Shown: positions 47,722 to 56,764, counted from the first letter of the stretch. The stretch: 64,000 nt of DNA from Alishewanella agri BL06 (GCF_000272005.1 NZ_AKKU01000017.1:124001-188000); one strand, 5' to 3'. Notes: generated by a model from the letters alone, not told the origin. Translations and numbers: made by a program.

Positions 47722-50459
47722 GTTCGATTTTTGATACTGTTAAAGATATGGTGGAAATGGGGCTATTCAGCCAACCTAGAAAATCCGAATCTGAGCTACG
47801 TGAGTTTATTAAAAGTGTAGCGACTGTTTTTCCGCCAGGATTGAATGACGAAGAGCTAGAAAAGCTAGCAAAGGAGATAGAGTTTAAGCAGGGCATCAAG
47901 GCAGGGCTGGGAGCGGTTGTCGATGGAGAGGGGTTCGAGCCGTGGTTGGATGATGCGAAAGCTTCGATAACGCCATATTACTGGTCAAGATATGAAAAAC
48001 TGCTACTTCAAAATGGCTTACCTAAGGACGTAATTCGAACCACTGACAAAGTCACAGACACTATTCTAAGCCGATTGGGAAATCCTTACCTAGAAAAACA
48101 ATGGGATCGTCGTGGCATGGTTGTTGGGCATGTTCAGAGCGGAAAAACAGCGAATTACACAGGATTGATTTGTAAAGCAGCAGATGCTGGTTATCGCTTA
48201 ATCATTATTATTGCTGGTATCCATACAAACCTTAGAAATCAGACTCAAGAAAGAATAGATGAAGGTTTTATTGGGTTCGACTCAGGTAAAGACTGGGGGC
48301 GTGTGGTTGGTGGCAGAAAGTATGTTATTGGAGCAGGCAATTTTGGTGCAGAAAGGAGGCCAGTAACGCTAACTACAAGAATACATGACTTTAATAAAAG
48401 CAGAGCTGATAGTGATCGCAGTCAAATTGGTGATTATGTCGAACCAGTTGTTTTAGTGATCAAAAAGAATCATCGTACCCTGCAGAACTTGCTTGATTGG
48501 TTAAAAGACAATAGTGCTTCTGGTGACCAGCAAATGATAGAACAGCCTATGCTGTTGATTGACGATGAAGCTGATAACGCAAGCATTAATACTAAATATG
48601 GAAAGAAGCTCATAACGACAATAAACGGTCAAATCCGTGACCTTCTTAAGCTTTTTCATCGAAGCTGTTATGTCGCATACACTGCAACACCTTTCGCAAA
48701 TATCTTTATAGATCCTGACCAAGACGATGATATGCATGGTGAGGATTTATTTCCTGCAGATTTTATTATTGGCTTAGATGCACCAGATAACTACTTTGGG
48801 GCTACTAAAGTGTTTATTGATGGTCTTCCTGATGACGATGAGCCGCAATGGCTTCGAACCATACAAGACAACGAAGACATTCTCCCGATAAACCACAAAC
48901 AAGATTTTATTTTAAATGGTGTACCTAATTCACTTATAAAAGCAGTGAGATCTTTTTTGCTTGCAAGAACTATTCGTAATCTAAGGGGAGAGGAGCACAA
49001 ACACTGCTCAATGTTAATAAACGCAAGTTGGAGAAACCCTATACAGAAACAGATAAGAAACAGAGTCCATGATGTCGTTGAGACAATTAAGAACTCTGTA
49101 AGGCTAAATGCATCGTTAGGTGAGGCGGCTCTGAGCGACCCAGAAATATTCGCTTTAAAGCAAGTATGGGAAGAAGAATTTGCAGATAATTTTGCTGATT
49201 GGTCAAAAATCCAAGCACAGTTACATGATGCTATAGCTGCAACTTCTGTTGTTGTGGTTAACAAAGACTCCGGATTCCTCGAATACCCAAAAGAGAAAAG
49301 CGGTTCAAAAGGGAAGTCATATATCGCAGTTGGGGGATATGCTCTATCACGCGGCTTAACACTGGAAGGTCTCACAATAACGTGGTTTTTACGTAACACT
49401 ATGATGTACGACACGTTGATGCAGATGGGACGTTGGTTTGGCTATCGTACAGGGTATGAAGATCTCTGTCGTATATGGATGCCTGACGAAGCAATTGGCT
49501 GGTACAGCTTTATAGCTAATGCTACAAATGAGTTACATGATGAACTCAAAGATATGGAAAAGGCAAAAGCTACTCCAGAACAATTTGGTCTAGCCGTGAG
49601 GAGTCACCCTGCTTCCTTATTGGTTACGGCAAGAAACAAAATGGGCTCAGGAAGAAAAATAATTTCTTCTGTAGGCCTATCAAACGAATTTATTGAAACT
49701 TCAAAAGTATCAATTGCTCCGAAAAGTATTGAAAATAATATACGTTTAGCTAGAGAGCTAATAGCAAAATGCTTTGACGGCGAATTCCATAAAGAATCTT
49801 GTAAATGGGGCCAACTATTTGTTGGGATTGACTTTGATGTTGTTGATTATTTTTTATCGGGTTGGGACAACGCCGAACAAAGCATCCTAACAAAAACCGA
49901 ACCGGTAAGAGCCTACCTACGTCCAAGAAAAGATGATGAGGTTTCTAAATGGGATGTCCTGATCGTAAGCTTGAACAAAGGGACTTTTGACGATTCTCTT
50001 GGAGTTGAGATAATACCCATTCAACGTTATGTGTGCCTAGATGACTTGAAGCATAACTTCATGTCCTTCAGTGGCAAAAAAATGCGAGTTGCCAGCCGAG
50101 GAGTAGAGAAAGCTGGTGTCGATCCAATAAAGGCCGAAAAGGCGGAAGAAGAGTACCGCAGAAACAACCAGAAAACCCCAACTGAAAAATTAAACTACCC
50201 CGATGGTATATATCGAAAGGTTAGAGACCGCCCACTTCTAATTATTTATTATGTTCAAGCAACCCCACCTAAAGGTCGAGAAAGTGATCCAAAGGCTGAA
50301 CGGATTCCATCGTCACCAGTGGTGGCTTGGGGTATGAGCTTACCTGTATCAAATAAACCATCTGATAAAGTTGAATATTTAGTTAATACGATACGGTATC
50401 AAGAGATGTTTGGAGAGTATCAAGAAGACGAGGATTTATTAGCTGATGATCATATCTGA
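47718..50459 (+). CDS. Z1-domain superfamily 2 helicase/ATPase
   Basis: A 913-residue protein. Walker A GHVQSGKT (137-144), the Walker B/DEAD-like box IDDEAD (281-286), motif III YTATPFAN (321-328), the Z1 signature IAVGGYALSRGLTLEGL (536-552) and the arginine-finger motif QMGRWFGYR (569-577) are all intact. Z1 proteins are predicted DNA translocases of restriction-like systems. The start overlaps the ATPase stop by 4 bp, and the end overlaps the nuclease start by 14 bp. Residues 1-130 and 640-913 have no recognised domain and may bind partners. Confidence 0.9.
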   Translation: MSSIFDTVKDMVEMGLFSQPRKSESELREFIKSVATVFPPGLNDEELEKLAKEIEFKQGIKAGLGAVVDGEGFEPWLDDAKASITPYYWSRYEKLLLQNGLPKDVIRTTDKVTDTILSRLGNPYLEKQWDRRGMVVGHVQSGKTANYTGLICKAADAGYRLIIIIAGIHTNLRNQTQERIDEGFIGFDSGKDWGRVVGGRKYVIGAGNFGAERRPVTLTTRIHDFNKSRADSDRSQIGDYVEPVVLVIKKNHRTLQNLLDWLKDNSASGDQQMIEQPMLLIDDEADNASINTKYGKKLITTINGQIRDLLKLFHRSCYVAYTATPFANIFIDPDQDDDMHGEDLFPADFIIGLDAPDNYFGATKVFIDGLPDDDEPQWLRTIQDNEDILPINHKQDFILNGVPNSLIKAVRSFLLARTIRNLRGEEHKHCSMLINASWRNPIQKQIRNRVHDVVETIKNSVRLNASLGEAALSDPEIFALKQVWEEEFADNFADWSKIQAQLHDAIAATSVVVVNKDSGFLEYPKEKSGSKGKSYIAVGGYALSRGLTLEGLTITWFLRNTMMYDTLMQMGRWFGYRTGYEDLCRIWMPDEAIGWYSFIANATNELHDELKDMEKAKATPEQFGLAVRSHPASLLVTARNKMGSGRKIISSVGLSNEFIETSKVSIAPKSIENNIRLARELIAKCFDGEFHKESCKWGQLFVGIDFDVVDYFLSGWDNAEQSILTKTEPVRAYLRPRKDDEVSKWDVLIVSLNKGTFDDSLGVEIIPIQRYVCLDDLKHNFMSFSGKKMRVASRGVEKAGVDPIKAEKAEEEYRRNNQKTPTEKLNYPDGIYRKVRDRPLLIIYYVQATPPKGRESDPKAERIPSSPVVAWGMSLPVSNKPSDKVEYLVNTIRYQEMFGEYQEDEDLLADDHI

Positions 50460-51411
50460 GAGTCCTTGGAATAAGCTAAGTGAGGATGAGGCATTAAGGG
50501 TAAAAGCCGACGGTAAATTTGATTTTTTCTGGGTAAGACCAGAAACCGGTGTACCCGGCTTGATGCTTCGTTTATTGGAGAAACCCGATCCTTTACCTCG
50601 CTTGCCCAAACTTAAAAACTTAACTGCAAATTTCAGAAGCGTTAGTTCAGGCTATGCTTTTGTTCTAACCCTTAAAGATCAGAGTCAAATTGATGTATTC
50701 GAAACACTTTGCCGCGATGTAGTAGATGCAGGCGAGTCAGCAGACAATATCAATGAAGCATTGTCACGAACCATACAAAGAACATATCGCTGGCATCACT
50801 TGCTTCGAGGCGGTAAACCGAACGGCTTAACCCTTGAAGAACAGCGAGGCCTCGTTGGTGAGCTTGCGTACTTACGTAAATTAGTTGAAAAGCTTGGCCC
50901 CGATATGGCCATTGAAGGATGGACAGGACCTGGCGGAGCAACTCGGGATTTCGAGTTCATAAATACCTGCATCGAAGTTAAAACTAAAAGAGCCGCTGCC
51001 AAGCCCTATGTCTCTATTTCATCGGCAGAACAGTTAGCAGATATCAAAGATTGTCGCCTTTTTCTTAATGTGCAAAACGTGGCATCAGCTGTCAGCCCTG
51101 ATGGGCTAACTTTGCATGACCACGTGGTATTGACTGCCAAGTTGTTTCAAAACTCAACGAATGCTTTTGATAAGTGGGAAGATTTGCTTTATTCGACCGG
51201 CTATGACCCCGCAAATGATTACGAAGAGCGCCGCTGGCATTTATTTGCAGATGAAACCTATGAAGTAAAGGACGGTTTCCCACGTATTATGCCCCCTCTG
51301 TTGCCGGGCGTAGAAATGGTGAGGTACTCAATAGCACTGGATGCCTGCAGTGACTTTATAACAGACCAGGATCCTACAAGCCTGATTCTTGAGAGTGATG
51401 CTAATGAGTGA
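50446..51411 (+). CDS. PD-(D/E)XK nuclease (DUF4420 type)
   Basis: A 321-residue protein. The nuclease core is visible as Glu139 in LVGELAYLRKL, Asp168 in GATRDFEF and Glu177-Val-Lys179 in CIEVKTKRAA: a complete PD-(D/E)XK active site with the usual helix-strand-strand spacing. Length and flanks match the DUF4420 family found with Z1 proteins. It begins inside the end of the Z1 gene and ends overlapping the AIPR start, so its production is coupled to both. It is the likely DNA-cutting subunit of the cassette. Confidence 0.87.
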   Translation: MIISESPWNKLSEDEALRVKADGKFDFFWVRPETGVPGLMLRLLEKPDPLPRLPKLKNLTANFRSVSSGYAFVLTLKDQSQIDVFETLCRDVVDAGESADNINEALSRTIQRTYRWHHLLRGGKPNGLTLEEQRGLVGELAYLRKLVEKLGPDMAIEGWTGPGGATRDFEFINTCIEVKTKRAAAKPYVSISSAEQLADIKDCRLFLNVQNVASAVSPDGLTLHDHVVLTAKLFQNSTNAFDKWEDLLYSTGYDPANDYEERRWHLFADETYEVKDGFPRIMPPLLPGVEMVRYSIALDACSDFITDQDPTSLILESDANE

Positions 51412-53470
51412 ATTGATAGAATTTCACCGGGAGCTGATTGCGGATATCCAGGGTGATGCAGACGTTCAGGGGTTGATCACCGCAGAAGCTTTTTTTGAGA
51501 AAGTAACTGACTTACTTACCGAAACCGGCGAAATAGATGAGGCGAACAGAGCCTACTACGAGGGGGCAATTGGCAAGTCAGTTATTAAGGTGGATGGATA
51601 TGGTGGCGACCCGGCAGAAAACGCCAACATACTCACTTTAATTCTCTGCGATTTTGCCATTACTAGTGAAGTCAGAGCGATAAATAAAGCTGATGTAGAG
51701 AACTTTCAGAAAAGGTTATATCGCTTCCTGGAAGCTAGTTTAGATGCAAACTTCAGAAACTCACTGGAAGAAAGCAGTAACGGCTTCAGCCTTGCTCAAC
51801 TGATCAATGTAAGATGGCAAAATATTGAAAAAATTAAATTTATCATTGCCACAAATGCAAGTTTCAATGCCCGCTCTGATGCCGAGCCCCTGGCGCCATT
51901 GGATAATAAACCAATTAGCCTGAGCGTTTGGGACCTTAAGCGACTCAAGCAGTTTGTTGAACAAGGGCAGGCAAGAGCAGACCTTGTAATAAACTTCGCC
52001 GACGATTTTGGCGGCAGCGTACCGGTCCTTAAAGCCTCGACTGGCGGTGATACCCTAGAGAGTTATCTGGCCGTTATACCAGGCTGGCAGCTGGCAAACA
52101 TTTATGAAAAATGGGGGCCAAGACTACTTGAAGCAAATGTCAGAAGCTTCCTGCAGGCGCGCGGTAAGGTTAACAAGGGTATCAGAGATACTATCAGAGA
52201 CGAGCCCCATATGTTCTTTGCCTATAACAACGGTTTAAGTGCGACAGCAGACAGCATTGAACTGGAAAAAACTGAAGATGGCTTTGTACTTTCAAACGCC
52301 ACCAACCTTCAGATTGTAAATGGAGGCCAAACCACAGCATCTTTACATGCGGCAAGAAAGCTGTTTGAACAGCAACTAAAAAACGTGCATGTACAAATGA
52401 AACTTACCATAGTGCCGAATTTGCTTTCTGAGCAAGTAGTTCCAAGAATTTCTGAGTACGCCAATAGCCAAAATAAGGTTAACGCGGCTGATTTCTTCGC
52501 TAACCACCCTTACCACGTCAGAGTGGAAGAACTATCACGTAAATTACTGGCGCCAGCTGGCGAGTCCAGATACCGCGAGACCAAGTGGTTTTATGAACGG
52601 GCAAGAGGCCAATATGCTGACGAACGCGCCCGTCGAACCATTGCTGAACGGAAAAAATTTGACACTGAGTTTCCGAGGAACCAGTTCTTTACCAAAACAG
52701 AGCTGGCAAAAATTGAAAATACCTTTAGCTGCTTACCGCATATTGTGAGCTTGGGCGCACAGAAAAATTTTACCGAGTTTGCAAAAAATATTGGTAAAGC
52801 ATGGGGGAATAACGGCGAGTCTTTTGATGAGTTATGGTTTAAAAGGCTTATCGCTAAAGTTATTTTATTCCGTGCTATGGAAAATTTGGTTTCAAAAGCG
52901 GATTGGTACGAAGGAGATTGTCGGGCCAATATTGTTACCTATGGCATTAGTAAACTGGTTTTTGATCTTAACGAAATAAACAAAGTTATTGATTTGGACT
53001 GGATCTGGAAAAATCAATCATTATCACCTCAATTAAATATTGCTTTGCTAGAGGCAGGTAGAATTTCACAAGAAGTTATTATAAATCCTCCTAAAGGGCT
53101 TCAAAATCCAAGAGAATGGGCGAAAAAAGAAATATGTTGGAAATGGGTCGCAGAGAAAACTGCAGATTACATGACGAAACCAGACAAAATTAGTATTTCT
53201 AAAGATCTGGCCATAAGTAGAGTAAAAGACGCAAAGCGCTCAGCGGAACTTGACCAGAGCGTTAACACAGAGATTGAAGTTTTTAAATTAGGCTCAGAAC
53301 TATGGCGCTCAGCTTTGGCATGGGGAATCAGTAAAGATCTTCTTAGCCCAAAAGAGCGAGGCATACTTGAGACCTGCACTGCAATACCCAGAAAGATACC
53401 GTCTGACAAACAATGCACCGTAGCACTGGCAACTCTGAATAAGTTAAAAGAAATGGGGTTTGAAGTTTAA
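51404..53470 (+). CDS. AIPR-family (abortive infection phage resistance) protein
   Basis: 688 residues from ATG 51404, which overlaps the nuclease stop; in-frame ATGs at 51389 and 51398 are alternatives. Family marks: MFFAYNNGLSATADSIEL and the NLQIVNGGQTTASLHAARKLF segment (about residues 290-320), typical of AIPR proteins first tied to abortive infection phage resistance. The C-terminal third has no recognised domain. Biochemical activity of the family is unclear. It is the last operon gene, and its TAA shares the palindrome TTAA with the stop of the convergent methylase. Confidence 0.88.
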   Translation: MSELIEFHRELIADIQGDADVQGLITAEAFFEKVTDLLTETGEIDEANRAYYEGAIGKSVIKVDGYGGDPAENANILTLILCDFAITSEVRAINKADVENFQKRLYRFLEASLDANFRNSLEESSNGFSLAQLINVRWQNIEKIKFIIATNASFNARSDAEPLAPLDNKPISLSVWDLKRLKQFVEQGQARADLVINFADDFGGSVPVLKASTGGDTLESYLAVIPGWQLANIYEKWGPRLLEANVRSFLQARGKVNKGIRDTIRDEPHMFFAYNNGLSATADSIELEKTEDGFVLSNATNLQIVNGGQTTASLHAARKLFEQQLKNVHVQMKLTIVPNLLSEQVVPRISEYANSQNKVNAADFFANHPYHVRVEELSRKLLAPAGESRYRETKWFYERARGQYADERARRTIAERKKFDTEFPRNQFFTKTELAKIENTFSCLPHIVSLGAQKNFTEFAKNIGKAWGNNGESFDELWFKRLIAKVILFRAMENLVSKADWYEGDCRANIVTYGISKLVFDLNEINKVIDLDWIWKNQSLSPQLNIALLEAGRISQEVIINPPKGLQNPREWAKKEICWKWVAEKTADYMTKPDKISISKDLAISRVKDAKRSAELDQSVNTEIEVFKLGSELWRSALAWGISKDLLSPKERGILETCTAIPRKIPSDKQCTVALATLNKLKEMGFEV

Positions 53471-55035
53471 CCTGCGCAATCGCCGTTAATGTAATCCCAT
53501 ACAATAGCGGCGATTTGATTTGCAAGAAATGGAGGCACCGCATTCCCGACTTGATGAAACTGTTCAGTCCTCGGCCCTTGGAAAAAATAGTTATCCGGAA
53601 ATGTTTGTAGGCGTGCAGCTTCACGCACAGTCAAGCTACGACATTGCGCCGGGTCATAGTGAATAAAGTAATGACCGTCTTTTGAAATATGGCTAGTTAT
53701 GGTGGTTGAGGGGCCGTTACGTGTTTGCACCCGGAAGCGATCTGAAAACTTGCCACTTTCCCAATTCTTATGAGCCGGCGCCAAGCCCGGTAACAAGAAT
53801 TCTGCATGTCCTTTTGGTGACTTATTACGTTGTTCGGCAAACACTGCCGCATAAGCATAGCGACCTAAATCGTCGATACGGTGCGAGCGGCTTTCATGAT
53901 TTAACCAGACATCCAGGTTTTTATCCATTAACCAGGTATCCAGTGGTGCAAAACCTGTCTCAGCATCATATTTTTTGGGGTAAACATTTGCACCGTAATC
54001 AGATAGCTCATGTAACTCAGTAGCTGTTTGCCGCAAACCAGCAGCAATATCTTGCATGGCGTAGTCAACAGCGCTGTCGGCAAGCTCATCTAATAACATA
54101 CCTACATTTTCTGCCCATAATTGTGGAGAATCAGGTTGTTTGCTTAAACGACTGCGAAGTTTGGGGAGTTCATGAATAGCATCCTCAACACTTACTTCAG
54201 CCTGTTTCAAAAGGTTCGGGATAGGTCTATCCACATGATCTTCTCTTACACCGACCAAAATCACACGATGACGAGCCTGCGGAATACCATAATCTTCGGC
54301 TTTAATGATAAAAGAATTGGCATCCAGTTTGGCTGGATCATCATCGATGGAGAAAGATTGGTCCGACACCATCGAAAAGATTTTATACCTCACTCCATTA
54401 GAGACATCTGTAATTGCTCGCTCCGGACAAGCGAGGTCACGTAAAATCTCATGAAAAATAAGACCGTCATTTACTTTGGCAGACAGTAACCCCTTAACAT
54501 TTTCCATGACAAACAAGGCCGGCTTGTATCTTTGAATGATGCGCAGGTACTCTTTGTATAAAAAGTGACGGTCGTCTCCTTCTGGTTTGTAGTTTGCTTT
54601 ACCCCTGTTACGTGCTCTGCCAACCAGCGAATAAGCCTGACAAGGTGGACCACCGATTAATACCCAGGGAATATTAGGTGTGCTGCCAAGCGCAGATGTT
54701 ATAGCTTTGTCTAACTCGGCATTACCTTCTTCAGTGCCGAGTTCAATGCACAATGCTTCTTCGCCAGCTCTTTTCCATAAATCTTCGGAAGCTTCGCTGT
54801 AAGGCTCGGTTGTTTCGCCGTGGCAGTAGGAGTAATAGTCTGAAAGCAGCTCAGGTCGTTCCGACCGCAATAAACGATAAAACGCCCGAAGTCTTAAGGT
54901 TTTATGAGCAATAGGATCTTTTTCAGCGGATACGACAATATGAAACGACTTGCCGTCATTAAACGCAGAGAAACCCTCGCCTAACCCCCCCGGTCCGGCG
55001 AATAGATCAACAACAGGAATTGAATTCCGTTTCAT
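53467..55035 (-). CDS. DNA (cytosine-5)-methyltransferase
   Basis: 522 residues from ATG 55035 (GAGG upstream; a TTG three codons earlier opens the frame but destroys that site). Motif I VVDLFAGPGGLGEGF binds AdoMet. Motif IV IGGPPCQAYSLVGRARN holds the catalytic cysteine, motif VI MENVKGLL the glutamate, and motif VIII IPQARHRVILVGVRED is present. Motif X QVGNAVPPFLANQIA closes the fold. It is longer than Dcm (472) because of extra sequence around motifs I-IV and the target-recognition region, so its target is not predictable. It should mark host DNA for the cassette; Vsr at the other end fits an m5C product. Confidence 0.95.
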   Translation of the reverse strand: MKRNSIPVVDLFAGPGGLGEGFSAFNDGKSFHIVVSAEKDPIAHKTLRLRAFYRLLRSERPELLSDYYSYCHGETTEPYSEASEDLWKRAGEEALCIELGTEEGNAELDKAITSALGSTPNIPWVLIGGPPCQAYSLVGRARNRGKANYKPEGDDRHFLYKEYLRIIQRYKPALFVMENVKGLLSAKVNDGLIFHEILRDLACPERAITDVSNGVRYKIFSMVSDQSFSIDDDPAKLDANSFIIKAEDYGIPQARHRVILVGVREDHVDRPIPNLLKQAEVSVEDAIHELPKLRSRLSKQPDSPQLWAENVGMLLDELADSAVDYAMQDIAAGLRQTATELHELSDYGANVYPKKYDAETGFAPLDTWLMDKNLDVWLNHESRSHRIDDLGRYAYAAVFAEQRNKSPKGHAEFLLPGLAPAHKNWESGKFSDRFRVQTRNGPSTTITSHISKDGHYFIHYDPAQCRSLTVREAARLQTFPDNYFFQGPRTEQFHQVGNAVPPFLANQIAAIVWDYINGDCAG

Positions 55036-55141
55036 AAGCCTCAAAAAATAACATCAGACATACAACTAAGTGCAAGATTATATTCGGATAGCCAACGAGT
55101 TAACAGCTTTAAAATTCCCTTTAAGCTCTACGCTGACATCG

Positions 55142-55369
55142 TCAACTTCGTAAAAAGCTCACTAACGCATCAATAGTATTATTCGCGCTGCCAATTGCAT
55201 CAGTCACATCGAATGCCAGCCCTGAATCCAACTCAACACCACCTTTACATACCGACCAGACAGATCCGCCACGCCAACGGTCCGGATTAACGTCAATAAA
55301 AATGGTGTAGCCGTTTACCTCTTCTTCATAAGGTAGCCGGATTTCCTCATTCTCAATAAACTTATGCAT
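55142..55369 (-). CDS. Small acidic hypothetical protein next to the methylase
   Basis: 75 residues from ATG 55369, preceded by GGGAG at a good distance; the frame to 55411 is not needed. Acidic start MHKFIENEEIRLPYEEEVNGYTIFIDVN, then DRWRGGSVWSVCKGG, and a helical C-terminus (IDALVSFLRS). No family recognised. It is on the methylase strand, about 105 bp upstream of it, and could be cotranscribed. A regulator or inhibitor role would be guesswork. Confidence 0.55.
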   Translation of the reverse strand: MHKFIENEEIRLPYEEEVNGYTIFIDVNPDRWRGGSVWSVCKGGVELDSGLAFDVTDAIGSANNTIDALVSFLRS

Positions 55370-55516
55370 GTCACTGCTCCCGGTTATTTCAGTTCGTTGA
55401 TTATTGAACAACCAGCAAGCTCAGGCCTCGGACGATAAGTCACATCAATGGAAAATTTACAGGTAAGATGCAGTTTGATTAAGGCATTTTTGATCGCGGT
55501 GTACGAAACAGATAAA

Positions 55517-55957
55517 CTACTCCGCCAAATACCGCTTTAACGTCTCCACCCGCTTGGGGCGGTTGAACAGGCCGTATAGCTCCAGCCAGTCGCTGGCGGG
55601 CATAAAGCAGATCTGGTTTTGCCAGTAGCAGCGTTCCGGGTGGAATGTCCATTCGATTAGCTTGCCTTGTTGTAGTACGGCAATGCCGGCCATCAGTTCA
55701 ATATCACGCTGACCCGGCTGGCTAAAACGGGCAAAGTGGCGGGTAACAAAGTCGGGGTTAAAAGTCACGGCTTCTGGTTGATAATGCTGAGCTAACAGCT
55801 GGCAAATGGCGTCGAAATCCTGCTCGCGGCAAACCACGTCGATATCGCCCGGGTTCGCTTCCAGCCCCAATTGCCAGAGCAAACAACTGCCTCCAATCCC
55901 AAAGGGGTAAGGTTGTAGTAAAGTCGAAAGCTGCTGTAACTGCGCAGACAGGTTCAT
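55517..55957 (-). CDS. Nucleotidyltransferase-like protein
   Basis: A 146-residue protein with a minimal nucleotidyltransferase motif: GIGGSCLLWQLGLEANPGDIDVVC (Gly-Ser ... Asp-x-Asp, about residues 20-43) and a later acidic strand DIELMAGIAVL. This is the fold of small MNT/AbiEii-like and aminoglycoside-type transferases, but no partner HEPN gene is visible. The start codon overlaps the stop of the upstream gene (TAATG), so the two are coupled. Substrate unknown. Confidence 0.65.
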   Translation of the reverse strand: MNLSAQLQQLSTLLQPYPFGIGGSCLLWQLGLEANPGDIDVVCREQDFDAICQLLAQHYQPEAVTFNPDFVTRHFARFSQPGQRDIELMAGIAVLQQGKLIEWTFHPERCYWQNQICFMPASDWLELYGLFNRPKRVETLKRYLAE

Positions 55958-56511
55958 TAAAACGTCTCCAACTGCCGAATCAGGCTAACCAGATAAGCAA
56001 TTTTCTCATTATTAAGCTGCCGGTAGTCAAAATACGGGCAAATCAACAGCCGTTGCCGCTTATCAATGGCAAACTCGGCATTTAGCCACTGCAACTGTGC
56101 CGCTAACCCCTGTTCCAGTAGCACTTTGGCAAAGGTGCGGCCGGCAATAATATGGATGCGATCTGTCACCGGCTCAAGCTGGGGTGCGGAAAATAATAGC
56201 GCGGTATCACTACCGTTTTGTAACAGCCGGCTATCGCGATAATCTTGCCAGCTGGCGGCATGCTGGTGGAATGTAAACAACGGCGTTTGTGGCAGCGCAA
56301 ACAGCAGCTTGGCGTAAACATTAAATACTTTGCGCCAGCCATTGCCGCAGGCCTGATTGATCAGTGCGATTTCGCCGCGGCATAACGGCTGAACCTGAGC
56401 CAGCGCGTGATATTCCTGCATGGGTGGTCGGTTCGCGACATAAACCCGAAAACGGGCATCGGGATCACCCAAGCCATACTGGCTGGTCTGTAGTTGATTG
56501 GGCTGACTCAC
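55957..56511 (-). CDS. Conserved-looking hypothetical protein coupled to the nucleotidyltransferase
   Basis: About 184 residues from GTG 56511; the open frame continues to 56880 but the extra part covers a repeat and the opposite-strand peptidase start, so it is rejected. Body: QYGLGDPDARFRVYVANRPPMQEYHAL, GEIALINQACGNGWRKVFNVYAKLLFAL, and a C-terminus with HIIAGRTFAKVLL and LICPYFDYRQLNNEKIAYLVSLIRQLE. I suspect the DUF6942 family but cannot verify this. No catalytic motif recognised. The start is uncertain because no clear ribosome-binding site precedes the GTG. Confidence 0.6.
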   Translation of the reverse strand: MSQPNQLQTSQYGLGDPDARFRVYVANRPPMQEYHALAQVQPLCRGEIALINQACGNGWRKVFNVYAKLLFALPQTPLFTFHQHAASWQDYRDSRLLQNGSDTALLFSAPQLEPVTDRIHIIAGRTFAKVLLEQGLAAQLQWLNAEFAIDKRQRLLICPYFDYRQLNNEKIAYLVSLIRQLETF

Positions 56512-56566
56512 TATGGGCTGTCTGATATCCGGCGTTACAACGGCCGGCAGTATAGCAAAATCCCCG

Positions 56567-56633
56567 GGGCGTGTTGACGTTTGCTGCTTGTTATTGCAGC
56601 CGTTTAGTTGGTGTTTATACAACGCAGCCGGAA
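56567..56633 (+). repeat. Truncated copy of the MITE-like element
   Basis: About 67 bp match the left 67 bp of the element at 14930 with only a few differences (GGGCGTGTTGACGTTTGCTG start, then TATACAACGCAG against TATACAAGGCAG). The rest of the element, including the right terminal repeat, is absent, so this is a solo left end. It lies between the hypothetical gene and the S9 peptidase gene. Confidence 0.75.
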
Positions 56634-56764
56634 TATAAAGCCAGCAGCAACAGGGCCAGGCGGCATTTCCGACTAACACGCCACCCACTGCGGCAAAACA
56701 GCTTGGGCCGGCCTGCACTTGTGCTAACATCGTTGCGACAATAAAAAAACAACCGGAGTCCAAA

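Noticed and set aside
44126-55369. Integrated prophage or integrative element
   Set aside because: No integrase, no tRNA junction, no flanking direct repeat found by eye; only defence-type genes are present.
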